A program made the translations under genes and the position numbers. A stretch of 64,000 bases of DNA from Candidatus Gastranaerophilales bacterium (GTDB taxonomy: Bacteria > Cyanobacteriota > Vampirovibrionia > Gastranaerophilales > Gastranaerophilaceae), in NCBI GenBank assembly GCA_944326485.1, contig CALVED010000002.1, forward strand, positions 62,001-126,000, written 5' to 3'. Below are positions 8,852 through 17,433 of this stretch, in pieces. Position 1 is the stretch's first letter. Each line of letters begins with the position of its first letter. The notes beneath the pieces are model-generated. The model did no database searches. It saw only the letters and a program-made list of their open reading frames with translations, and was not told the origin of the DNA.

Positions 8852-10948
8852 ATGAGAAAAATTAATATAAAAAAATATATTGAGACTTTAAAGTCACCAA
8901 AGTTAATTACAGATTGTTTTTTAATTATTACTTTTATACTCATTTTTACCGGAGTAATTGTATCAAAATACTTTTTTCTACAAACCATAGTTGGCTCAGA
9001 TAATATAAGCAAAGTCATGGTTATTGCTCCCAGAGATATTGAAGTAGTAGACAGTATAAAAACTGAAAAAAGAAGAAAAGAGATAGCGCAAAAGGTTAGT
9101 CTTGTATATTCTCCTGCTGATGATGGTTATATAAAAAATAATTTAAATGAAATTATTAATGAAATATTGTTAATAAGACATAAGCCTATCGCAGATAGTG
9201 AAAAACAAAAAGAACTAGATGTTATTTTTGATATCTCAGATATCAGTGTTAAATCTTTTGTTATTTCATATTTTCTTAATGCAAATGAAGATTTATTAAA
9301 TAAAGTTTTTTCTTCTTCTGAAAAAACTTTAAGTGCTGTATTAAATGAAGGTATTACCGAAAAAGATTTTGAAGAAAATACTTTAGCAAAAATAATAAGA
9401 AGAAATATAGAATCTAATACAACAAATAACCAAATAAAAGTAATAACTGCTTTATTAGAACAAGTAATTGTTCCGAATATGATAGTAGATGAAGAAGCAA
9501 CCGCACTTGCAAGAAAAAATGCCAGAGATATGATATCTCCAATCAAAGTAAAATTTAATAAAGGAGATACAATAGTAAAAGTAGGTGAACCAATTACTCA
9601 AGTTAAAAAAGAGGCATTGAGTAAAGCAGGATATAATATATTAAGAATAAACTTTAAAGGAATTCTTGGTATTTTATGTATTGTATGTATAGGGGTTTCT
9701 TCGGTATATTGTTATCTTAAATTTTTCGAACCCAAGTTTGTTAACAGAAGATACTTATCAATAATTGCTGTATTAGCATTATTTATGGCGTTATTGTCAA
9801 TATTTTTGCCTGTGACATGGTCTGTGTTTATGTTACCGTTCCCATTCTTTGCAATACTTCTTTCAGTATTTCTAAATGCAAGAACATCGTTTTTTACAAC
9901 AGTTACTTTGTTGACAATAATAACTTTATCATTACAGTTCTCAGCTTTAGCTATGTCTGTATTTATATTATCAATAATGGTTTCTACAATTGGAACAACA
10001 ACAATAAAGTATTCAAGAAGATTTGATTTAATAAAAGTTGGCGCTTGTACTGCAATAGCAATGGCAGTAATAATTACTTGTGTATATTATGATTTAGGAA
10101 TAGCAAAATTATCTCAAGATGTATCAGCCGGTATTTTAAACGGATTTTTGTCAGGAGTATTTGCACTTGGTATGATACCTATATTTGAAAATTGGTTTAA
10201 AGTAATAACTCCATTTGGACTTGCCGAGTTGGGTGATTATAATCAACCGTTGTTAAAAAAATTACATGAAGTAGCACCTGGTACTTTTGAACATAGTTTA
10301 AGAGTTTCCAATTTGGCAGAATCAGCAGCCGAAGCTATAGGAGCTGATCCTATTTTGGCAAGGGTTGGTGCTTTATATCATGATGTGGGGAAAATTGTAA
10401 GACCGTTATTTTTTGTAGAAAATCAGACATATAGTGGTATAGAAAATCCACATGAGAAAATAAATCCTCGTTCAAGCAAAATGATTATAACTTCCCATAC
10501 TAAAGATGGTATTACTCTTGCTAAGGAGTATCATATTCCTGAAGTTATTCAAGATTTTATTATTCAACATCATGGTGATTCGTTAGCAAGCTATTTTTAT
10601 AATCAAGCTGTTCAACAAGAAGGCATTGAAAATGTAAAAGAAGAGCAATTTAGATATACAGGACCAAGACCAAATACAAAAGAAACTGCAATATTAATGA
10701 TTGCAGATGCTGTTGAGTCTGCATCAAGAACATTAAAAGATCATTCACAAGAGGAACTTGATGCTCTTATAAATAAAATTATAAAAGACAGACTTAATGA
10801 TAATCAGCTTTCGGATAGTCCTTTAACTCTTAAAGATATTAAAGTTATTGCTGCAACTTTATCAAGAGTTCTTCGTTCTGTATTTCATAAAAGAATTAAA
10901 TATCAAGAATCAATAGAGGATATTCAAGAGAAAGAAAATAATAATTAG
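8852..10948 (+). CDS. pgpH: 7TM-HD family phosphohydrolase PgpH (c-di-AMP phosphodiesterase)
   Basis: 698 residues from the ATG at 8852. The frame extends upstream to a GTG at 8765, but those 29 residues are unlike the family, which begins just before the first membrane helix. Order: one N-terminal membrane helix, an extracytoplasmic 7TMR-HDED domain (about 50-250), a bundle of about seven membrane helices, then a cytoplasmic HD domain with ALYHDVGKI (His and Asp near 510) and later QHHGD and ADAVE. The family degrades cyclic di-AMP. Linkage pgpH-ybeY-dgkA is a conserved order in Firmicutes and cyanobacterial relatives, and here the genes are 9 bases apart or overlapping. Confidence 0.9.
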   Translation: MRKINIKKYIETLKSPKLITDCFLIITFILIFTGVIVSKYFFLQTIVGSDNISKVMVIAPRDIEVVDSIKTEKRRKEIAQKVSLVYSPADDGYIKNNLNEIINEILLIRHKPIADSEKQKELDVIFDISDISVKSFVISYFLNANEDLLNKVFSSSEKTLSAVLNEGITEKDFEENTLAKIIRRNIESNTTNNQIKVITALLEQVIVPNMIVDEEATALARKNARDMISPIKVKFNKGDTIVKVGEPITQVKKEALSKAGYNILRINFKGILGILCIVCIGVSSVYCYLKFFEPKFVNRRYLSIIAVLALFMALLSIFLPVTWSVFMLPFPFFAILLSVFLNARTSFFTTVTLLTIITLSLQFSALAMSVFILSIMVSTIGTTTIKYSRRFDLIKVGACTAIAMAVIITCVYYDLGIAKLSQDVSAGILNGFLSGVFALGMIPIFENWFKVITPFGLAELGDYNQPLLKKLHEVAPGTFEHSLRVSNLAESAAEAIGADPILARVGALYHDVGKIVRPLFFVENQTYSGIENPHEKINPRSSKMIITSHTKDGITLAKEYHIPEVIQDFIIQHHGDSLASYFYNQAVQQEGIENVKEEQFRYTGPRPNTKETAILMIADAVESASRTLKDHSQEELDALINKIIKDRLNDNQLSDSPLTLKDIKVIAATLSRVLRSVFHKRIKYQESIEDIQEKENNN

Positions 10949-10957
10949 AGATTTTAA

Positions 10958-11458
10958 ATGACAATAGTTAATGTTTTTATTGAAAATATTTATGAGAATT
11001 TTGAAATAGATGATGTAAAAATTTTAAATAATGTTAAAAAAATTACAGATTTTATTCTGAAGGATGATGAAGTTTATAAAAATTCGTGTCTTAAAGATTA
11101 TGATTTCGATACTATCTCTTTTGATATTGTCCTTTGTAATAATGATTATATTCATGGAATTAATAAAGAATATAGAAAAAAAGATAAAGAAACAGATGTA
11201 ATAACTTTTGCAATTTTTGCAGATTCTCCTGTTAATGAAAGATTTGTTTTTGATAATGAAATAAATCTTGGTGAAATAATTATTTCCTTAGACAAAATAG
11301 AAGAACAATCAAATGAAAATAATGTTTCATTTGATTCGGAATTATATTATTTAATAAGTCATGGTATACTTCATCTTCTTGGCTATGATCATCAAAGTCA
11401 GGAAGAATATGATTTTATGGTATTAAATCAGAATAAAGCAAAGGCTATAGTATTATGA
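10958..11458 (+). CDS. ybeY: Endoribonuclease YbeY (16S rRNA maturation)
   Basis: 166 residues, normal length. The zinc-binding signature HGILHLLGYDH (about 131-141) gives the three metal histidines of this single-strand-specific endonuclease, which matures 16S rRNA and takes part in ribosome quality control. The conserved region DKETDVITFAIF also fits. The ribosome site is weak (AGAGATTT). It lies 9 bases after pgpH and overlaps dgkA by 4 bases (ATGA), so expression is probably coupled. Confidence 0.95.
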   Translation: MTIVNVFIENIYENFEIDDVKILNNVKKITDFILKDDEVYKNSCLKDYDFDTISFDIVLCNNDYIHGINKEYRKKDKETDVITFAIFADSPVNERFVFDNEINLGEIIISLDKIEEQSNENNVSFDSELYYLISHGILHLLGYDHQSQEEYDFMVLNQNKAKAIVL

Positions 11459-11829
11459 CAAAATTTAAGTCCGATAATGTTATACAAAGTATATCTAATG
11501 CAATAAGGGGCATAAAACTGGCTTTAAGTTCTCAACGAAATTTCAGAATTGAATTATTTGTAGCTGTAATTGTTATTTTAATTGCTTTATTTTTAAAGTT
11601 TTCAATTACTGATTTATGTCTTTTAATTCTTATGATAACACTAGTTTTAGTCTGTGAAATTATAAATTCAGTAATAGAATTTACATTAGATGCCGTATAC
11701 AAGAATAATTATTCAAAATTAGTTGAAATGGCAAAGGATATGTCTGCAGGAATGGTTTTGATTGTTGCAATTATTAGTTGCATATTTGGAATATTATTAT
11801 TTGGCAAATATATTATTAATTTATTTTAA
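11455..11829 (+). CDS. dgkA: Undecaprenol/diacylglycerol kinase DgkA
   Basis: 124 residues with three membrane helices, the usual architecture. The diagnostic stretch runs from CEIINSVIEFTLDAV to KDMSAGMVLI; the E-x-x-N-[ST]-x-x-E pattern and the K-D-x-x-A-[GA] motif are the catalytic and nucleotide-binding elements. In this lineage it most likely phosphorylates undecaprenol to recycle the lipid carrier for peptidoglycan. The start overlaps the ybeY stop by 4 bases. Repeat copy B begins at the stop codon. Confidence 0.92.
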   Translation: MTKFKSDNVIQSISNAIRGIKLALSSQRNFRIELFVAVIVILIALFLKFSITDLCLLILMITLVLVCEIINSVIEFTLDAVYKNNYSKLVEMAKDMSAGMVLIVAIISCIFGILLFGKYIINLF

Positions 11830-11901
11830 GTGGTGTTTTCAAATGGTGAGTATTTTTTAAACGAGGATGACTCGGTAACAAAGTGTGATACTGGATTAAA
11901 T
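11829..11901 (+). repeat. Dispersed repeat, copy B (right half only)
   Basis: This copy starts at the last base of the dgkA stop codon and lacks hairpin 1. It has GTGGTGTTTTCAAA, a decayed hairpin 2 (right arm AACAAAGT intact, left arm changed to ATTTTTTA) and the end GATACTGGATTAAAT. Orientation is the same as copy A. Confidence 0.75.
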
Positions 11902-11935
11902 CAAATTTTTCTTTGACACATTAATATAAAAAAAA

Positions 11936-12074
11936 GACCGAAAAATTCGGTCAAACAGTTTACGAGTGAGAGTGGAATATGTATAGAATTATAATACTTG
12001 TTTGAAAACAAATATTATATTATCCGCCTGTATATTTTTTAGCAGTATATTATATAGCTTTTAAGGCTATTATA
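11936..12074 (-). ncRNA. Candidate small RNA with its own terminator
   Basis: This stretch lies between repeat copies B and C and has no gene. Read on the minus strand it has a TATAAT box (12069-12074), then a 13-bp near-perfect hairpin with arms at 12006-12018 and 11991-12003, then a GACCGAA/TTCGGTC hairpin (11936-11952) followed by eight or more U residues, a good intrinsic terminator. The transcript would be about 130 nt. No convincing -35 was found and I recognise no known family. The hairpin might instead just terminate transcripts coming from the two minus-strand genes that end at 12315. Confidence 0.3.
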
Positions 12075-12121
12075 TTATTCGAAAAAACTCATAATATGTG
12101 GAAGTAATAATGAATATTAAA

Positions 12122-12304
12122 TTGTCCGAGAAAAAATTCACAATAAGCCGAAAAAGTGAGTGAATTTTTTTACAAAACGAACCAAAAACTTTGTTTTGGA
12201 GTGAGCTTGTATCCGTAGTGAAACGAAGTTGAGCAGAGTTTTCAAAAGGTGAGAACTTTGTTAGTGAGGATGAGAAGGTAACAAAGTGCGATAGTAGATT
12301 AAAT
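12122..12304 (+). repeat. Dispersed repeat, copy C (long form)
   Basis: A full long copy. The start is TTGTCCGAGAAAAAATTCAC and the hairpin 1 loop is in the forward orientation (AATAAGCCGAAAAAGTGA). A 65-base insert follows (AAAACGAACCAAAAACTTTG and onward, including GTATCCGTAGTGAAACGAAG). Then come TTTTCAAAAGGTGAG, hairpin 2 with the forward loop AGTGAGGATGAGAAGGT, and the end GATAGTAGATTAAAT. It stops 10 bases before the stop codon of the minus-strand gene at 12315. Confidence 0.85.
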
Positions 12305-12314
12305 TTTTAATAAT

Positions 12315-12854
12315 TTATTTTGAATAATCTTTTATGTCTTTATTGAATTCTTCAATACTAATGAATTTAAACTCATTTGAGTTTTGATTATTTTTATGTG
12401 GGAAAAATTTTTTTTCAAATTTCTCAGCAAAAGGAGTTGCAATTAAAGGTACGAGAATTCTTTCAGCTAGAACAGTTGAACCGATAAGTGCCATTATTTG
12501 ACTAAACCCTTTTTTCGCAGAAACAATGTCTTGAAAATTACAATTCTTAAAAAATTTATCCCAAATTTTATTTTGAATTTTAGGGTTAGCTAAACTAAAA
12601 CCAACACCAATTTGCATTATTGCAGTTACAACACCTGACATTAAATCCATAGAAGCTACAAATGGTCTTTTTTCTTCCGGTATTTTTTCATTTTGCATAG
12701 TTGTTTTAAATCTTATAGCATAAGCAAATACATCCTTTGTTACATTTAGTGCAACAAGCGTTTTAGCACCAAACATATCATCTTTTATTACTTTGTTGAT
12801 ATGCTTGTTTAACATTTCTGATTGAGCTAGTTTATTGAGCGGATTTATTTTCAT
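12315..12854 (-). CDS. Lineage-specific protein, paralogue of its upstream neighbour
   Basis: 179 residues, starting MKINPLNKLAQSEML. Two hydrophobic stretches (about 70-95, SGVVTAIMQIGVGFSLA, and about 120-150, IMALIGSTVLAERILVPLIA) look membrane-associated. The same two-hydrophobic-block layout, with a preceding KRPFVAS or RKWASIKQP element, is seen in the gene at 12832, so the pair probably arose by duplication. The genes overlap by 23 bases. I recognise no named domain. Proteins with short Asn-rich N-termini of this kind appear to be common in Gastranaerophilales, but that is recollection, not something shown here. Confidence 0.6.
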   Translation of the reverse strand: MKINPLNKLAQSEMLNKHINKVIKDDMFGAKTLVALNVTKDVFAYAIRFKTTMQNEKIPEEKRPFVASMDLMSGVVTAIMQIGVGFSLANPKIQNKIWDKFFKNCNFQDIVSAKKGFSQIMALIGSTVLAERILVPLIATPFAEKFEKKFFPHKNNQNSNEFKFISIEEFNKDIKDYSK

Positions 12855-13368
12855 TTTTATTCACTATTTTTTCTGCAATTTTAGGATATATTTTATTTGA
12901 TAGAGCAAGCACTGGGAGATAAGTTATAGTTGTTACTACAGCACCAAGTCTATCTTTAAATATTTCATTATATTGTGATTTATACATTTCTAAGGCTTTT
13001 TCTTTGTCATAATTACAAGCTTTTAGAATTTTTTCAGGGATTTTAGAGATATCTTTAGCAGCATTTTCAACATATTTAAAATTTATTTTTCCTTTTTTTA
13101 TAAGACTGTCGATGCCTTTATATAGAAGTCCGAGTGATACAAGTTGCATTGCTAATGTGATAACTGCTTCGACAGGTTGTTTTATACTGGCCCATTTTCT
13201 ATTTTCTTCATTTTCTTTAGTAAATGGATTATGCATAATTACTAAAGGTGCTATAACTGCTTTACCTGCTGCATTTACATAATTAGAAACCTTTTCTCCT
13301 CCTTTTTGTGAAAATTTTTCTAAAGATGTGGCTATATGTTGATTTAAATTGGTATTAATGACTTTCAT
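12832..13368 (-). CDS. Lineage-specific protein with two hydrophobic blocks
   Basis: 178 residues, starting MKVINTNLNQHIATS. Hydrophobic blocks lie near residues 65-85 (PVEAVITLAMQLVSLGLLY) and 140-165 (GAVVTTITYLPVLALSNKI), with a charged segment between. No Shine-Dalgarno site lies next to the ATG. Instead TATAAG sits 4 bases upstream, so the mRNA may be leaderless. The N-terminus resembles that of the ADP-ribosyltransferase-like protein at 23480 (MKVQNISTNK). Function unknown. Confidence 0.6.
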   Translation of the reverse strand: MKVINTNLNQHIATSLEKFSQKGGEKVSNYVNAAGKAVIAPLVIMHNPFTKENEENRKWASIKQPVEAVITLAMQLVSLGLLYKGIDSLIKKGKINFKYVENAAKDISKIPEKILKACNYDKEKALEMYKSQYNEIFKDRLGAVVTTITYLPVLALSNKIYPKIAEKIVNKNENKSAQ

Positions 13369-13460
13369 GGTACTTATACAAAAAACAAAAAGACTTTTAT
13401 TTGCTCCTTATAAATTTTGAAATAATATTTTTTTACAATAATTATTATTATTAAACTTTG

Positions 13461-14153
13461 TTAGTCAAAAAATCTATATTTTATAAGTGTAAGAATGGCG
13501 TGAATGCCATCTTTCCAATTAATTTTTTTACCTTCTTCATGTCCTCTTCCTTCATAAGAAATAGGAACTTCTTTTAATCTTGCTTTTTGTTTTAATATTT
13601 TGGCAGTTATCTCAGGTTCAAAGTCGAATCTATTGGCATTGATTTTTATATTTTTAATAAAGTTGCTTTTAAATGCTTTATAGCATGTTTCCATGTCTGT
13701 GATTTCTGCCCCATATAGCAGATTTGTAAGCAAGGTTAAAAACTTATTTGCAATTTTATTTTTTAAGATAAAGTTTTTAGAGTTTTCTTTGTTTTTAAAT
13801 CTTGAACCATATACAACATCAGCTTCATCATTTATTAGAAGAGGAAGTAATTTATCGTAATCATCCGGTAAATATTCTAAATCAGCATCTTGAATGACTA
13901 TATAATCGCCACTGGCTTCTTTTATTGCAGTCCTTATAGCAGCACCTTTTCCTTGATTTTTTTCATGGAAAAGAACGTTATACTCAGATTTTATATTTTC
14001 CAAAATTTTCGTAGTGCCATCTGTTGAACAATCATCAACTAAAATAATTTCTTTTTCAAGTCCGGCAAAATTTGCTTCAATAACTTTATTTAGTAATAAT
14101 AGAATTGTATCTTTTTCATTAAAAACAGGAATAATTATACTTACTTTTTTCAT
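13461..14153 (-). CDS. Family 2 glycosyltransferase, dolichol-phosphate-mannose-synthase-like
   Basis: 230 residues, a single GT-A domain without membrane helices. It begins VSIIIPVFNEKDTI, has VDDCSTDGT for nucleotide-sugar binding, the catalytic-metal region QDADLEYLPDDY and a C-terminal GRGHEEGKKINWKDG, all typical of the DPM1-like GT2 subgroup. It would transfer a sugar from a nucleotide donor to a polyprenyl phosphate or a related acceptor. AAAGAG precedes the ATG. It stands alone, about 90 bases past the lineage-specific pair, and diverges from the HD-GYP gene. Confidence 0.85.
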   Translation of the reverse strand: MKKVSIIIPVFNEKDTILLLLNKVIEANFAGLEKEIILVDDCSTDGTTKILENIKSEYNVLFHEKNQGKGAAIRTAIKEASGDYIVIQDADLEYLPDDYDKLLPLLINDEADVVYGSRFKNKENSKNFILKNKIANKFLTLLTNLLYGAEITDMETCYKAFKSNFIKNIKINANRFDFEPEITAKILKQKARLKEVPISYEGRGHEEGKKINWKDGIHAILTLIKYRFFD

Positions 14154-14225
14154 ATTTTCTCTTTATTTGTATTAAAACTATTAAATATATTGTATAATGA
14201 AATAGATAGTTTGTTAAGGAAAAAT

Positions 14226-16118
14226 ATGCCCCAAAAACAAAACGAAAGTTTGTTTAATGAGTCTTTGGAATATGCAGATAACCTTTTAAACAAGGCTATT
14301 ATTAATTATGTGAAAGCACAATGGCAAAAGGCAATTATAGATTTATCTTCCGCTCATAAAATTTTTCTTGCTCACAAGAATATTTCAAAAGTATCTGTTT
14401 GTTTGTCTCTAACCGGTTTAATAAAATATATAAATAAATCTGAAAGTTATTATAAATCATTATTGTTGTTAGAAGATTCTAAGTTTTTAGCAGAAAGCAC
14501 ACATAATAAGTTAGATATAGCCGTAAATAAATTTGCTTTTGGTGAAATCTATTTTATGGAAAACAAATATAATGAAGCATTGTTTTATCTGACAAATTCG
14601 GTTGATTTTCTTGATGAAATCCCAATATTAAAGGCAAAAGCTTGTGAATTTATAGCATTAATTTATATAAAACTTCAAAATACAAAATTGGCATATGAAT
14701 ATTTATCTAAAGCAATTGAAATTTCTAAAAAGAATAATTTAAAAGAAATTCATAATAAGTTACAAGAGCTATCTGAAAATTTTATAAATACTAATTCGGG
14801 AGTAAATCTTCCGGTAAAAAATCAAGAGAAAGAAATAAAAGATATACAGCAAAATACAACACTATTATTAGCTCTTTCAAAAATTGCAAGAACGGTAAAT
14901 GCAGAAGCTAATCTTGATAAACTTTTAATGACAATAGCAGAGCAAACGAAACTGGTTTTGAATGCAGATAGATGTACTGTTTTTCTATACGATAAAGAAA
15001 AAAATGAACTATGGTCAAAAGTTGCTTTAGGAATGGAAAGTGAAGAAATTCGTTTTTCTGCTGATAAAGGTTTTGCTGGAGATGTATTAAAAACAGGCGA
15101 AACCATTCGTATTAAAGATGCTTATAGTGATGAGAGATTTAACAAAGAAATAGATAAAAAAACCGGTTATAAAACATATAATTTACTTTGTATGCCAATG
15201 AGAAATATTAAATTTGAAATTATTGGTGTTTTCCAAGTTTTAAATAAAAAAGACGGTGATTTTACTGATGCAGATGAAGACATTTTACTTGCAATCGGTA
15301 CTAATGCCGGTATTGCTATTGAAAATAATCTTTTATTTAATATTCAACAGAAAATGATTGAAGAACAACAAAAATTGTTTGAAGGATTTATTAATACACT
15401 TGCTGCTTCTATAGATGCAAGAGATAAAATTACTCTTGGTCATTCTAACAGAGTTAGGTTGTACGCAGAGTTAATTGCTAAGCAATTAGGCTTGAATAAT
15501 GATATTACAGGAATTATTTCTAAAGCAGCAATGCTCCATGATATTGGGAAAATTGGCATTAGAGATTCTGTTCTGCAAAAAAAAGGTACATTAACAAAAG
15601 AAGAATATGAGCATATTAAAGAGCACGTAAAAATTACATATGATATTCTATGTAAAACCAATATAAATTCATCTTTTAATGAGATTACGGAAATAGCCGC
15701 TTCACATCATGAAAAATATGATGGAACAGGTTATTTTAGAAGTTTAAAGGGTGAAAATATTCCTCTTGGAGGAAGAATACTTGCTGTTAGTGATGTTTTT
15801 GATGCTATTACTTCTGTTCGTCATTATCGTGATAGAATGCCTATTAAAGATGCACTTAATATTATATTAGATGGCGAAAATAAACATTTTGATTCTAAAG
15901 TTACAGAGGCTTTTTTAAGCTTACCTTGTGATGTTATTGTTGATATTTTAATTAATGAATATAAAATGCAATTTAATAACAAAGATAGAAAAATATTATC
16001 TTCATTGACTTTAAAACAATTTGCAGAAATGCTAAATAAAAAAAATATAGAAAATAAGGAAAAAGAAATAATAAATGTCTTTAACAAATATTATATTCGT
16101 AATAAAGATAGTATTTAG
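14226..16118 (+). CDS. TPR-GAF-HD-GYP signalling protein (probable c-di-GMP phosphodiesterase)
   Basis: 630 residues from the ATG at 14226, chosen because AAGGA lies 6 bases upstream and a TATAAT (14193-14198) lies just before it; an in-frame TTG at 14190 would fall inside the promoter. Order: helical TPR-like repeats (about 15-195), GAF domain (about 215-375), HD-GYP domain (about 385-590). HDIGKIGI (His near 438) and HHEKYDGTGY are intact metal-binding motifs. The family signature GYP reads GYF here. It would hydrolyse cyclic di-GMP in response to a ligand of the GAF domain. A NarL-type regulator follows 14 bases later. Confidence 0.88.
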   Translation: MPQKQNESLFNESLEYADNLLNKAIINYVKAQWQKAIIDLSSAHKIFLAHKNISKVSVCLSLTGLIKYINKSESYYKSLLLLEDSKFLAESTHNKLDIAVNKFAFGEIYFMENKYNEALFYLTNSVDFLDEIPILKAKACEFIALIYIKLQNTKLAYEYLSKAIEISKKNNLKEIHNKLQELSENFINTNSGVNLPVKNQEKEIKDIQQNTTLLLALSKIARTVNAEANLDKLLMTIAEQTKLVLNADRCTVFLYDKEKNELWSKVALGMESEEIRFSADKGFAGDVLKTGETIRIKDAYSDERFNKEIDKKTGYKTYNLLCMPMRNIKFEIIGVFQVLNKKDGDFTDADEDILLAIGTNAGIAIENNLLFNIQQKMIEEQQKLFEGFINTLAASIDARDKITLGHSNRVRLYAELIAKQLGLNNDITGIISKAAMLHDIGKIGIRDSVLQKKGTLTKEEYEHIKEHVKITYDILCKTNINSSFNEITEIAASHHEKYDGTGYFRSLKGENIPLGGRILAVSDVFDAITSVRHYRDRMPIKDALNIILDGENKHFDSKVTEAFLSLPCDVIVDILINEYKMQFNNKDRKILSSLTLKQFAEMLNKKNIENKEKEIINVFNKYYIRNKDSI

Positions 16119-16132
16119 TTATAGGAGTACTA

Positions 16133-16777
16133 ATGTATAACATTTTAATAGTAGAAGATCATGCATTAATAAGATTTGGTCTAAAAACTGCATTTGAAAC
16201 AAAATCGTTTATAAATAAAATATATGAGACTTCCAATGCAGAAGATGCTATTACTATTGTAAAAGAACAAAGTATAGATGCTGTTATTATGGATTTGGGG
16301 CTTCCCGGTATGAATGGAATTGAGGCAACGAAATTAATAAAATCTATAAAAAAAGATATTAAAGTTATTATACTTACTTCTCATAGTTCGGAAGAAGAAG
16401 TTATAAACTCTATAAAGTCAGGTGCCAGAGCATATTGTTCTAAAGATATAAATCCTGAGATGCTCTCTGATATTGTTCTCTCGGTAATAGAAGGAGCTCT
16501 TTGGTTTGATTCTAAAGTGGCTGATATCGTTATTGAAGCTTTATCGGACGATAGAAAACTTTTAAATACTGATTTTATGGAAGGTTATAATCTTACTGAC
16601 AGAGAAAAAGATGTAATTGAGTATATTTGTGAAGGACTTACAAATAGTGAAATATCTAGTATTCTTGATGTAAGCATAAACACAGTCAAAGTACACGTAA
16701 GCAGTATTATCCAAAAACTTGGTGTTGAAGATAGAACACAGGTTGTTGTAAAAGCTTTTAAGCATTTTAAAAAATAA
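16133..16777 (+). CDS. NarL/FixJ-family response regulator
   Basis: 214 residues. The receiver domain has the acidic pair ED near residue 8, the phosphoacceptor Asp at about 53 (VIMDLGLPGMNG), Thr in LTSHS and Lys in SKDINP. The C-terminal LuxR-type helix-turn-helix is clear: LTDREKDVIEYICEGLTN then SINTVKVHVSSIIQKL. ATAGGAG precedes the ATG, 14 bases after the HD-GYP gene, so the two are probably co-transcribed. No histidine kinase is in the window, so the partner is unknown. Confidence 0.92.
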   Translation: MYNILIVEDHALIRFGLKTAFETKSFINKIYETSNAEDAITIVKEQSIDAVIMDLGLPGMNGIEATKLIKSIKKDIKVIILTSHSSEEEVINSIKSGARAYCSKDINPEMLSDIVLSVIEGALWFDSKVADIVIEALSDDRKLLNTDFMEGYNLTDREKDVIEYICEGLTNSEISSILDVSINTVKVHVSSIIQKLGVEDRTQVVVKAFKHFKK

Positions 16778-16848
16778 GTAATTAAATGACAGTATTTTTT
16801 TAGAAGTTTATAATGATATTGTTAATAATATTTTAAAAGGATTTTTTA

Positions 16849-17424
16849 ATGAAGAAAAAAGAAACAATTTGTGTTTATTGTTCATCAAGTAATCATTTAC
16901 CCGAAAAATTTTATAAATTTGCACAAAAATTCGGAGAAAATTTAGGTAAAAATAATTATAATATGGTATATGGTGGTACAACTGTCGGGATGATGGGTGT
17001 TATTGCAAATACTGCCTTAAATTATGGTGCAGAGGTTATTGGCGTTATTCCTGAAAAAATAGAACAATTTGGGTTAAAACATCCTGCTTTAGCAAAAGTT
17101 ATTATTACTAAAGATATGAGGGAAAGAAAAGCAACTATGGAAAAGTATGCAGATATTTTTGTTGCTCTCCCCGGCGGTTTCGGCACATTTGAAGAAGTAT
17201 TTGAAATACTTGTTGCAAAACAGCTTGGCTATCATAATAAACCTATTATCTTTTTTAATTTTGACGGATATTATGATAATATGCTCAAAATGTTTGATAC
17301 TGTTTATGAAAATAACTTTGCAAAACAAGAAATGAAATCACTCTATTTCATTGCTAATAGTATTGAAGAAATGTATAACTATTTAGATAACTATAAGCCT
17401 TGTGAATTTGTACTCAAATGGTAG
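16849..17424 (+). CDS. LOG-family protein (nucleotide 5'-monophosphate phosphoribohydrolase)
   Basis: 191 residues, the usual length. It has the Rossmann-like opening ICVYCSSSN, GGTTVGMMG and the active-site signature PGGFGTFEEVFE (about 109-120) that defines the LOG family, whose members release the base from cytokinin or nucleotide monophosphates. AAAGGAT lies before the ATG. It converges with the helicase gene, ending 9 bases before that gene's stop. The natural substrate in a non-plant-associated bacterium is uncertain. Confidence 0.88.
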   Translation: MKKKETICVYCSSSNHLPEKFYKFAQKFGENLGKNNYNMVYGGTTVGMMGVIANTALNYGAEVIGVIPEKIEQFGLKHPALAKVIITKDMRERKATMEKYADIFVALPGGFGTFEEVFEILVAKQLGYHNKPIIFFNFDGYYDNMLKMFDTVYENNFAKQEMKSLYFIANSIEEMYNYLDNYKPCEFVLKW

Positions 17425-17433
17425 TTTAATAAA

